DNA of 64,000 nucleotides, from the NCBI GenBank assembly GCA_964036155.1, contig OZ038422.1:35983201-36047200 (forward strand), in the 5' to 3' direction. This DNA is from Diploscapter coronatus (Eukaryota; Nematoda; Chromadorea; Rhabditida; Rhabditidae). Of the stretch, positions 22,493 through 33,033 are shown piece after piece. Numbering within the stretch: the first letter of the stretch is position 1; each line of letters begins with the position of its first letter. The notes under the pieces were generated by a model. It did not search any database. It saw only the letters and a list, made by a program, of their open reading frames with translations, and was not told the origin of the DNA. The position numbers were made by a program, and so were the translations under genes.

Positions 22493-25400
22493 ATGATTCT
22501 GGACGTGCTGCCCTTGGAGCTGATGAGGGAAGTGCTGTTGGACTTGCCCACGGTCGATATCATCCAGACTGTCAAGTGCACTCTTCGACTCTACCACTTC
22601 GCCAAGGTCGACAAGGCTCTCGGCCGTCGACTGCAGAATCGCGTTTTCGATTTGACTCTGTTCCTCAACAGCTACGATCATTGTAGGGTTTGTGAGGATC
22701 CGGTAAGACATTTCACGATTTCAAATCCCTGATTGTAACAAATTTTGGTTTATGAAGAATTTTTTTCCCTATATTTGGGAATAAATTATCGTTTATCTGC
22801 ACATTTTTCGAATTCGAAATATGACAAATGTAATTTTCTGATAGAGAACTGCTGTAATTGCACACTAATTCTCCGATTTTTTCGCTGAATAAAAAAATCA
22901 TTTGCCTAACATACGAAAGTGTATTTACGATTTGTTTTAAATCGCGAAATTTATGTTCATTCGTTTGCAGGTGCTGCAACTTTTTTTGGAAACGGATTTC
23001 CGTCCGGAAAGTGATGCGGTAAATCACTGGAACTTGAACTACAACGCTTTCTTCTTTCGGCTTAAAGGCGGATGCAAATGCCGCAACGACGATGACCAGA
23101 TGCAAGAAATCAGCTGTAGGTACTTTGTTCCCACGAGTGAATACTTTGTTCCCAAAGAAAATAATGAGCACATTGTTACCAAGAGTGAGTACATTTTTCC
23201 CAAAGAGTAGAAGAAAAGTGAGTACTTTGTTCCCAAAGCAGAAATAGTGTAGGATAAGAAGAAAAAAGGGGAGAAATAGCGTTTGGTAACAAAGTACTCA
23301 CTCTTGGTAACAAAGTACTCACTCGTGGGAACAAAGTACCTACAGCCCAAGAAATCGAGCCCGGTCTTCTAGACCATCCGTCATACCTCTATGATAAACA
23401 TCTTCTGAGGGGCTTCGGAAGTAAAAGTAAGTTTTCATAATGATTATTTTTCAACAATGAGGTTACCTTTAGGAGAACCACCTTTCCTTTATTGCCCAAT
23501 CTTTTTTTCTACTTTATGAAAGGTGATTCTAAACTGAAAGGGATCTTTAAAGCAGTTAAATTTGTTCAAAATACTGAACACCTGCCAGTTATGACCATGA
23601 AATCACTTTTCTTTGAATGTGATTAATTCAGCCAAATTCGTCATCAACAATGACTCGCTGGATGAGGCCATCATCAACTGCGGCAAGCTCTTCAACATCT
23701 TCATGAAGTTCTGCGTTATCCGCAGTCTCGGACTGGTCAGTTTCTTTATTCACAAAATTTTTTAATCTTCATGGCCTGGATAAGAACTTGGAGCATAATT
23801 TTCAATATTTTTTCCAGGGTTGCTGATGGGCCCAATTTTTCATTCTCTGGACCCGGACCCAGACCCGAAAAATGCGGGTCGGGTCGGGTTCATCAGCAAC
23901 CCTGATTTTTTCATACAAAAATACTTCATCATAGTGAAAATTCATGTGTAAACAATTTTCGATAGAAGCGATTAATTGAAAAGTAATGCAGAAGAAATAG
24001 GCCTATTTTCATTCACATCTCCCAAGGGTAATAAATTCTGAAGAAAAATTGATAATCACCTCGTCCTCAAAATTGACTATTTGTGCGCTGATTCTGTCAT
24101 TTTTTAAATCTTGAAAACCATGCTTGATGCATGAATTTCAGACGTTCTTCGATAGCGCTGATCACCTGTGGGGCAAAATGAATGCGTTCTTCAACGCCAA
24201 TCCCCCAGATGTGCGAATTCAGCCCTGCGTTTCCATCAATTCGGAGATCAACTTGGACAATTTCTTGACAGGTCACATCTTCTCGAATGGTTAGATTTTT
24301 AAAAAAAATTTTTCCTTTCGTCCTTCTAGAACTTGCTGAAAAATTTAAATATCGAGAAACGAAGTAGAAAAATTGTTTTTTTTGTTGATATTATTATTTA
24401 GAAATGCGCTTTTATTATTTAGCCTTCTCTAATCTAGTGAAATATTGAATTCAGGGCTTGCTGAAATCGAGATCAGCAAGGGCTTCGGTCCGTTTCTCAC
24501 GGCGAACCCTTATCATGAGGTGCTTAGAAGGGTTAGTCAATTTGTTCTACTCTTTCTTCGTTTTGCATAGAGAAATTTACTTCTGAATTTGACTTTTAAT
24601 TATGAAGAAATAAAATTTCCTTATTTCAGACTCCCAGCGTCTCCTTTGAGGAAATCGATCTTCCGTACACTTACAAAGATCTGGTCGGGTTCTTCAAGGA
24701 CACGAAAAAACTGAGCCTCCATTCTGCAACCCGCATAACCAAAAAGCAAATCCGCCGGCTTGTTCAGGTGAGGAATGTTTTTTAATAGGGAGATTCATAA
24801 AATTCGGTTATTCATCCGGCCAGATCTAGGGAGCACTTTCGCCAGACTAAAATAAACTATAGGGATAGGTCGCGTTTCTGGCGATCGTCCTTTCTAGGTC
24901 TGTCCGAAACTTATAATTTCAAAAATTCGATTCAATTGCCAATTTTTTCCTTCCAGCATTTTTACGAAGTCCAGCACGATGAAGAATGCATGTTCGAAAT
25001 CGAAATTAACGAGGAAGTCCGGATCAAAGATCTCCTGACGCTCATTCCGAAGAAGGCCTACAAACTGCATCCGAAGGTATCTGCACACGAATTTTGAAAC
25101 ATTTAAGGGGTTCTTATATTTATCATTAGATCAGATTGCGCTTGCAATCAACCAGTTAAAATAACTCAGTTTTTTTTTTTAAATCACTGAAAAAAGGTTA
25201 ATCTTGTAGTTTTATGGCTGATTTTGCAAATTGACTTACCGTAACGTCTAAAATAGAAGTTCGTGAGCTTCTATTTTCGATCCCCAAATTTCCTAAAAAT
25301 TGGAACTTTCAAACCACCATAATTCCTCATTCAATAATCGTAATCACTTCAAATTATGACTAATTACATTTTATACGCTCAAAAGAACATTCTAAAACAC

Positions 25401-25712
25401 TTTCTAAGATGATCGGAGTTGGGCAATAAGTAGTTCTGGCATTTTGGGGGGTGGACTTCTATTATAGAGGAACTTCTAATTTAGGGGGACTTCCATTTTA
25501 GAATTCATAGTAATTACTGTTTTCAGAAACGCAGAGGTATGGATCCTGTACCGGAAATGCTGATTTGGGCCGAGATGACGGACAAATTCGGTGGAAGATG
25601 GGCCATGATAGACATGGCCTTGTACTATGGCTGGGTGGCGAGTTCAAACCTCTTTCGTATCTGCAGCATGAACGCACTTCATGAAGACCAGCCGTCCGAT
25701 TTGATTTTCTGA
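22493..25712 (+). CDS. F-box protein, probable SCF adaptor
   Basis: Nine exons: 22493-22702, 22971-23115, 23346-23426, 23632-23735, 24142-24289, 24455-24531, 24630-24767, 24957-25076, 25527-25712 (1209 nt, 402 aa). Residues 3-48 form an F-box-like start: LPLELMREVLLDLPTVDII, then TVKCTLRLYHFAKVD and an LGRRL stretch, in the order of F-box helices that bind SKP1. Family knowledge would make it the substrate-recognition part of a cullin-1 ubiquitin ligase; that role is inferred. The remaining 330 residues show no repeats (no WD40, LRR or FTH that I can recognise) and the target is unknown. Intron 2 (23116-23345) is an inverted-repeat element whose ends supply both splice sites; if it is not removed the frame stops at 23210. 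Intron 4 carries a hAT-like MITE and intron 7 an older foldback. Confidence 0.8.
23116..23345. mobile_element. Introner-like element acting as intron 2 of the F-box gene
   Basis: A 230-nt intron made almost entirely of an inverted-repeat element. The first arm starts CTGTAGGTACTTTGTTCCC; the last bases are its exact reverse complement, so one arm gives the donor GTAGGT and the other the acceptor CCTACAG. The arms are built of tandem units of about 21 nt (GTACTTTGTTCCCACGAGTGA and variants, with GTGAGTAC repeated), five on the left and three inverted on the right. Exon phase is kept exactly across it. The words CAAGAAATC occur 5 bases before it and 2 bases after it. Confidence 0.85.
23815..23904. 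mobile_element. hAT-like MITE with perfect 8-bp target duplication
   Basis: A 90-bp element in intron 4 of the F-box gene. The ends are CAGGGTTGCTGATG and CATCAGCAACCCTG, exact inverted repeats. ATTTTTTC occurs immediately on both sides. The interior is GC-rich with GGACCC and CGGGTC repeats. The 8-bp duplication and CAGGG ends are hAT hallmarks. Confidence 0.85.
24816..24906. mobile_element. Decayed foldback element in F-box intron 7
   Basis: The left arm CGGCCAGATCTAG... CGCCAGA and the reversed right arm CGGACAGACCTAG... CGCCAGA pair imperfectly over about 30 bp. It is probably an old MITE; the family is unclear. Confidence 0.4.
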
Positions 25713-26308
25713 CCGATCTGATTCCGACTAATTGAACTAATTTTGGCAACAATAGTTTCTATTTCATTTTCTTGAAAGAAGCACAATTTTTACTTTATTC
25801 TTTTTTACAGAATCTCGTCATTTCTAAATTATTGTTTATTGATTTTTGGTCTTTTGTGAAAGCTGGTCCATTTATACAATCACTTGAGTTTTAACACGTG
25901 CTATGCGATATTTTTGATAGTCGATAACTATTAAAGTTGACTTGGTTTTATTCATTTCTTTTGTGTCTGTTGCAATTTTGAGTTCGTTTTCAAACGACTT
26001 GCTTTATTTTTGTTGATTTTTCATTTTTTCCAAATTTAGCATTTTCAGCCCCGTGTCAGCTTCATCAAGGACATCCCTCCACATTTGTATCTAATCAGTC
26101 AATAGCAATGCTGCCTGCCAACCAAAAGCAGAAGAAGTATGATTTGAAAAAATATATTTTTTTGCAATGATTTGCACAAATCGTAAATGTTTTACTAGAC
26201 GAATTATCACTGAATTCTTTATTTACAGCGATATGATCATGATTTCATAAATTTTTAACGTAACAATGTAAAGCTCAGAAAAATTTAGATTTTTAGCAAT
26301 TTTAAATT
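25713..26308. other. Convergent 3' spacer, F-box and DOMON genes
   Basis: About 600 bp between two converging stop codons. It is AT-rich with no coding signal and should contain both 3' UTRs. Confidence 0.5.
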
Positions 26309-27362
26309 CTATGAAGTTTTCGCAACGAATAGGTCAATATGTGGGTTAGCTTTGGAGCATTTCTCGCAGAATCTAACTTGTTCGTTCGAGATCCACGGAG
26401 CATTTCTGCCTGACAACGAATGCATCGATTTTTTACCTATCACATGAAAATTAAACCAATTTCATTGCGTAATTTACCGTTTTCGTTCAATTCACCATGT
26501 ACGAATAGGAGCGTGTATTTCCCTGATCGAATGTGATGCATCTAAAATGTTCAAATTAACAAAAAGACATTTTAACGAAAGGCATAATTTCAAGATTAGA
26601 TAAAAGTTACATTGTTCAATGAATAGTAATTACCTGATTCCTTTCCCCGTCATCAATTAACGTATTATCTAGCATCCACTCTCCTCCACAGAATAATCGA
26701 CCTTCTTGTACTTCGGCATAACTATCTTTCAGAAGCATGGACGTTGCCTAAAATTTTCAATAAAAAATTCGAAAATGAAGATTACTTACTCCTTCCAAAA
26801 TTAGATTGTTTTTGTGTATGTTGTGCGATAAGTGGACAGCATTTCGTTGAGAATTCGTGAAATGGCAATCGAATACAGTGTCATTTCCCTGGGAAATAAA
26901 TGTTTATTCCATTTTCGGCAAAGCATCGCAAACTATTGAAAAATTTTACTCATAAAATGCGATGTTAAAGAAATTCCATCTCATGAATTGATACGTAATT
27001 GAGAACCTTGTAGCATCTTTTCTGACAATGTTCTTAAATATGGCTTTAAATTCTTCTACCATAATTTCTAATCGAATTTTATGGCGATTTGCCAAAACCT
27101 ATGGCAATAAACTCGTGCCAAGCCTGTATTTCCTTACCATTTGACTGTCCTTTGAAATGCCCCATGCAATGTACTGATCTTGCAAGTCTGGATCTGTTTC
27201 AGTTTCGATTTCCACTTGCAGACTCCTTCCGATGTGTTTCCAAGTGATTAGGGTCGTACAGTCGGCAGCAGATTTGCAACCGGGTGGCAGAAGCCAACAA
27301 CATGAAATTCTTCCGTTTTTCGAAGGATGATAATTGAGCGGTTTTGAAATAAAAGAAATCAT
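26309..27362 (-). CDS. DOMON-domain protein
   Basis: Five exons: 27362-27138, 26888-26790, 26747-26634, 26541-26478, 26409-26309 (603 nt, 200 aa). DOMON domains are extracellular beta-sandwiches that bind heme or sugars. The domain signature is clear: TLITWKHIGRSLQVEIETE, then YIAWGISKDSQMGNDTVFDC (the variant of the AIGFS/MGxxDV core), RLFCGGEWML, and the late strand RSGKYTLLFVHGEL before the C-terminus. Cys pairs (CCWLLPPGC, DC; later CEKC) suggest disulphides and secretion, yet residues 1-20 (MISFISKPLNYH) are not a convincing signal peptide, so an upstream signal exon may have been missed. The start is the first ATG in the open exon. No fused oxidoreductase or cytochrome domain follows, unlike DBH or b561 fusions. 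The specific ligand is unknown. Confidence 0.8.
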
Positions 27363-28054
27363 AGAAAACGTAGATGATATGAGACAAAATAAAATTTGAT
27401 AAGTTGAAATCGAAAAGATAAAAAATTCAAAAATCGAAATTTAATTCTAGTTCTGAAATGCAATAATATTTTTGAATGGAATTGATGAAAAACGAACTAT
27501 TGCTAACAAAAAATGAGAAAAATACCTCGACTTATTCCACATTCGCTTACATGGGAAACTCGATAAGCGACGAGGAGATGGGGCAACAGCGCAAAAAGCT
27601 AAACAATTTAATAGAAAACAAGAAAGTAATCGTTATTCTGAAAACAATCATACTTGTATTTGAATGAAGTTCAACATTTGGGCGAAAATAAAACAGAACA
27701 AGTCTTTAGTTCAACGAAAATATTCTCTTTTTATACTCGGGAAAATTCAAAACACGATTATTATTTCGAGATTGTTTGTGACTTATGCAATTTCTTGCGG
27801 TAAATAGACAAAATTTCGAGATTTTATCATTTTTATTAATTATTGATTATTCGAAAGAAAAAAATGAAACTCGTTGACACGTAATGCAAAGAGAGGCCAT
27901 CTCGGCTAGAGTCAAAGTATCAAATTCAAATGAACTGATCGATTTACAGGCACTGAACACATTTTAACAATAGGATGATTAAATTTAGAAAGAATTGAGC
28001 AAATTAGGACCATTCTCAAAATGAGCAGATCAAATTTATCATAGATTGAAAGAT
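27363..28054. other. Spacer between DXO-like and DOMON genes
   Basis: About 690 bp, AT-rich. Both neighbours are on the minus strand, so it holds the DXO-like 3' UTR and the DOMON promoter or missing first exon. A 63-codon plus-strand frame at 27476-27667 has no recognisable feature. Confidence 0.45.
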
Positions 28055-30688
28055 TTAGCTGGCGCCCGCTTCGTCGTCGGTCTTATCCTTGCACTGCGTG
28101 GCGAGGAAATCACGAACTCCCTTCGAAATGCCACCATCGGCGTCTTCGTGCTAAAATATGATAATTAGACATTTTGGAAGATAATTTGAACAGAAATTGT
28201 AAAAAATCTTGATTGCTATTCGAAATTCTTGAAGAATTTTCTCCTGTATGATTTTAATGAAATGATGATTTTGTAGTACATAGAAAAGAAAATAATTAAT
28301 GAATTTGCTCCGTAAATAAATTTTAAAAAATACCTTCGCAAAGATTTCCAAATGATTCTTGCCCTTCCAAACGAGTCCACATCGGAAATCGGGACGATTT
28401 TTCGTGAGGAATTTGTGAATTTTATCGAGACAATCGTGAACTAAAATAATTTTTTCTTGCTAAGATTACTGAAGAAGAAAATCAATGACCTTTGCTAAGG
28501 GTGACGTATGGAAGTGGTTTCATCATCTTGGAAATGTCTTGCAGATTGTACAGAGCCGGTTTGCCGAAATCGCCATTACCTTTGAAGAATCCGACAACTT
28601 CCTGCAACATTTTCATGATATATTTGTAGAGAGATGTGATATTTAGCAGATCAAAAATCGCCAAAGAGCAAGACAAGACAGAATACTATCTGAAGATTTA
28701 TCGACATTTTCTTGAACGTATTGTTAATGCACCATAATGATGATGTCGATATCTCGTATTAATAGAAAGAGGAGAAAATGTATGGGTTCGAAATGTTCAT
28801 TTTCAGAATATTAATTTTGAAGCTCTGAAATCCCTGCTGATAGATATCGCTGTTGTCATGATAATCGAAAATCTATATTCTTTGCGCGTCAATTGCAGCA
28901 TTTGATTTCAAATGATTATAAGTGAGAATTGAAATAAAATCTGAAGGCAAAATGAAGAGACCTACTTGATTAGCATTGGTGAAGAAGAGTTGTGCCCATG
29001 TGAAGAAGGGGAATCCGGCTCCTTGAGGATAGGTGGTCAGCAGTTGCAACGGCACATCGGGGGGCACTTCACCGTATTTCGCTATCTAATTACCTCTACT
29101 ATTTATGATATCATCAATTTATATATAGATAATATTTCATGTTAATGTTTTCCAAACCTCGATATCAGGATTCAGGTCAGATTTCTCCTTTGTTAGGGGT
29201 GCTTCTTCTTTGTCCACCGACACTCTGAACAACAAAATTTTGAAAAAAGGTGAAATTTATCGACTGATCCCAGAATAACTGAACTTTTTGCCATTATCGA
29301 AATAATTATATGATGATGATGATGAAGATCAGCATTAAACATAGCTCTTATGATATTCATATATACAAATTATAAATTGTAATTTAATGAATTGCGATGT
29401 GATAATTTGATGATGAATGAAAAATCAAAATCGCTCGACTCACGCAGCAACTTTAGCGGCAGCATAATCAGCGCAGTCGACTTCGAATCGGACGAGGATT
29501 CGGAAGTTGCCGAATTGGTAGCCGATGAGCTGGAAGAAGGGGCCCGTGGTGTGGATGCTGCGTGGTCGAGTCATTCGCGCCTTGAGCGTGTAGTCGAATG
29601 TCACGTGACCGATCTCCATCAGGTCAGAGGCTTCCATTCTTGAAAAAGATACTGTTCGAGAAAAGAGTTTATTGGAAAAGTTTGGAACCTGGAGAAGAGA
29701 ACTGTGTTGCCTACTCGTTCGCAGTCAATTCGGAACAGACCATCGCCGGCTTCCTAAACTATGTATTGATCGTTAGAATAGTTTATGGATTTCTTTCGAA
29801 ATAGAGGCTATTTGGAAGTTGATGGCTGAAAGAAAGTATTGATCGAAATTGATGATATCAAAGATTTGAAAAATATAGTAGCGGAAGGTACGTTTGACAT
29901 TCGATTAAATTTTATCTGACACAAACACCTATGTTTTCATAATATGCTTGTCTTCTTATTTTTCTTAAATTATAACCTGCGCAAAAGCGAAGATTTTCTG
30001 AAGATTGACTGCATCTGTGATGAAATGATACTGGCTGAAATCGATGGGCTTCTTTTTCTTTTCCGACAGCAATCGGGCAGCGATAATGAGTGGGTCGAGA
30101 GATCCATTTTTCACCTAGAAATAAGGATTGGAGAAAAACGTTTGAATTGCACTGAATTCTTTACCTTCATGTGATTGACGTCATAAATGACGACTCCATG
30201 ATCCTGCATCAGTTTTCCACCCGGCCAGAAGAAACTCTCCGTGGGCTGTCCTGGCACAATAATTGTGGGAGTTTCATCGTTCAAAAACCACTGGTATGAG
30301 CCAATTCTGTCCACGTATTTTGTGCTTGTCGGGCCGCCCTAATAAAATAATCATAATTCTACCATAGTTCATCTTTCAGAAGTTGACTTTCATGACATTG
30401 TTTTTTGCATAAATAAACTGATTGTGAATTCCATGGAAGTCGGAGACTCATTCGAATGAAGATAAGATCCAGAAAGATTGAAACGATGGTTGCAATAGTA
30501 ATTGATCATTTTTTGTCAGGCTGCACATTATGATGCAGTGTTAAATAATGATTTCTACGAAGATCGGTCTTTACAAACAAGTAGGTATACCTTTCCCGAC
30601 AGATTGACGAGCGGCAGGAGTCCATAGGGCTCGTCTTCGAGGCCTTCGAATAGCCAGAAGCCGTCTGCCATCGTCCAATCTGGGTCTG
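28055..30688 (-). CDS. DXO/RAI1 (Dom-3) family protein, divergent, 5' end missing
   Basis: Exons in order: 30688-30591, 30338-30165, 30114-29977, 29753-29715, 29638-29444, 29224-29158, 29085-28966, 28601-28490, 28440-28334, 28150-28055. Family members remove non-canonical 5' caps from RNA in nucleus or cytosol. The match rests on order: ITDAVNLQKIF, then CSELTANEM, IGHVTFDYTLKARM, ILVRFEVDCAD (the EVDC metal-binding motif), FFTWAQLFF with EVVGFFKGNGDFG (the W-Q and VVGF core), and a C-terminal FRCGLVWKGKN strand. Other motifs are changed: the Gly-x-x-x-Glu helix reads GHVTFDY with Asp in place of Glu, and no clear Glu-Leu-Lys motif follows EVDC; the nearest is EIAKYG across an exon joint. Activity is therefore doubtful. 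Nematodes carry several divergent paralogues of this family. The join between 29977 and 29753 does not keep phase with standard sites, and the first coding exon (it must end in phase 1) was not found above 30688. Confidence 0.65.
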
Positions 30689-31671
30689 CTGAAAATGCGA
30701 AAAACTATCGGAAGGAGGTGAAAAATGAATCGATTGAATTGTGCGAGTGCGGCTCTGGAAAGAAGAATTATGTTGTTGGGCAGTGCCTGAGGGCTGTAGC
30801 GGGGGAGGCTGAGAGAGGGAAAGGGAAGGGAGGGAAGACGAATGGTTAGAAGAGATAGGAGGGATAGAGAGATGTTGGGATGAGGAGAAAACTATTACAC
30901 AATGGCAAAGGAGCAGGAGCAGCTCTGACGGAAGATGAAACAAAGAAGCAGCAGAGAGAAGACAGGAAAAAGCGAATAGAGCAAAACAAACCCCCCCCTG
31001 AGTCTGTCGATGTCGTAGGCCAAATGACTTGCTAACTGCCATCCCGCATCTCGACATCCAGCCGTTCCAAGCACATTTCGCAATCCCCAACCAGTCAACA
31101 CATCATAAATTAACAAACTACTAAGACTAATCGGTGTTTTAGATTTGTTATCATTGTGGGATTCTGAAATGTCTTTTTGTGGAGAGGAATTTCAAGTGAT
31201 GATGTAAGAAAAGTCTTTTTATTGAACTATGGCTATTGTGAAATGCAATATTATGTTGTGATATGATGATTTATGCTAAAACTATGGATTTTAGCTATAA
31301 TTCTTTTATTTTGATAACTTAATTAAATTAATTTTTAAACCCATTTTTCACACAAACAAAGTGGTTTCTACAACTCTACTAAAATAAATAACGCTCGTTC
31401 GCTGCTATGGTAATGCTATCGATAGAGTAGTGAGGAATGCCAGACACTTCACAGCCCGCTGCTTACCAGAGATATGGATAAAATAATGAATGAAATACAA
31501 CGAGAAATTGAGAGAATACGAGAGACGAGAGGAGAAGGGAGGATAATGTGAACGAAGAATATGAATATCCGCTAAAGCTGCATAAATCCGTTGAAATTTA
31601 TCACTTCTTCTAATACTCACGAGCTGCCTATTGATTTGGAGTTTCTATTTTATTATTTCTAAAATTATTCG
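30689..31671. other. Region between DXO-like gene and membrane-protein gene
   Basis: Nearly 1 kb that should hold the first exon of the DXO-like gene (minus) and the promoter of the gene at 31672 (plus). Part of it (30770-30980) is strongly purine-biased on the plus strand, which creates long meaningless frames. I could not pick a first exon with confidence. Confidence 0.4.
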
Positions 31672-33033
31672 ATGTATTACGGACCAGCATCGAGTGGATT
31701 GCCTTGTGATTGCATCCGTGAAATGGAGCAGCATTGCAGACTGAAGTAAGCCTTTCGGAATGAACAGTCATGAGATTTTCGAAATGAAAACCTAGTAAAT
31801 TTTATAAATGCTCTGATTTGTACTGAAAAGTAGTTGCGAAATAGAATAATATCCTATGAGATAACCATAAATATTATTTGAAAATCGTTAAAATTCTAAT
31901 ATTATACTATGGGAAAGTTTTATTCTAATCTTTTGCATTAAAATGTCATAGATTTTCATCATTTCATTTTAATGTTGAATATTCTTCGAGATTCAGAAAT
32001 TTGAGCGGGGATGATGTGGATAATCTGTTAGGACTGATGAATCCCACGAAAGAGGAAGCGGACTTCGGGCGGATGATCTACACGATCGCCATTCTGCTAA
32101 TGTTCTCGTTCGTCATTGTGCTGCTTATGATTCGGTCCATCAAACGAAGCTCTTCTGCAATTGAAGTAAGACCTTATCACTGTATCAAAGTTAAGTAAAC
32201 ATTAGGAAATCTTGTTTCGTAAATGAAGCTTATCATTTTGAAAATACGCTCCTCACTGGCTAGATCCACAATATTTTATAAGTTATTTTCTCCTCGGAAT
32301 TTCTTTTGAAGACTTATTTTCGATTTCAGATAGAAGCGTTGTTGGATGTAATGCGATTCCGAGAGGAATTGGACATGCGAGAACGACAGAGGCGGCGATT
32401 AATGAAGGCCAAGAATAAGGTGACTATTTTTCAATCCTTAGAGCACCAAACCAACATATTTAAAAGGTATTTTGGAATTCTAGGTGACAATGTGGCTGAC
32501 AAAAACCAGAGATTGGAAGAGTTCACCACAATTATCGAATCCACCTAACAATCAGCCAAGGAAGCATACGAGGTGCACTTGTAGAAATTATCACTGATGC
32601 AGATCTTATCATGAAATGGAATTGATAAACTGCTGATGCAGAAAATGTATCTTTGGAAAAAAAAACTCAGTCATTTTTTAATTCCAAAATTTTCTTTCTA
32701 GTGCTTCAACAGCCTCTGACGTTCCAGCTATAATTGTCACTGAGGAGGAACAGGGCGATAATATCAGTCGATCGCGAACGCCCGCACTCTCATTAATTTA
32801 TGATTTCTCGTACAATGGAGATACGAATAGGTTTGATTTTCTAATCAACATAAAACGCATCAGTTTTCAGATATAATGGCTCAACCCGTCCATCAGTCTG
32901 TTCTCAATCGGACATTTCGTTGAAAGATTCGTTTGGGAGCAGAGCTTCGATGAGTCTGGATCTGGACACTTGCGAAGATGAACCGAGAAGACAGAGGTTA
33001 TCATTTGGATCTCACAGTCTCAGCGTCGAATAA
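31672..33033 (+). CDS. Single-pass membrane protein, KCNE/MPS-like
   Basis: Six exons: 31672-31745, 31997-32165, 32330-32419, 32484-32572, 32702-32830, 32871-33033 (714 nt, 237 aa). There is a short N-terminus with several Cys (GLPCDCIREMEQHC), then one membrane span, residues about 49-67 (MIYTIAILLMFSFVIVLLM), then RSIKRS, a charged amphipathic helix (REELDMRERQRRRLMKAK) and a Ser-rich tail with SRSRTPALS. No signal peptide precedes the span. The layout, with Arg-Ser-basic right after the span, resembles KCNE/MinK and the worm MPS potassium-channel beta subunits; this assignment is tentative, and an unrelated type III membrane protein is the alternative. The stop codon lies inside an AATAAA at 33029-33034; a second AATAAA lies near 33153. 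Confidence 0.75.

Noticed and set aside
30506..31090. 194-codon minus-strand frame near the DXO-like gene
   Set aside because: Ser/Leu-rich product of a purine/pyrimidine-biased tract; only the 30591-30688 part is used, and in another frame.
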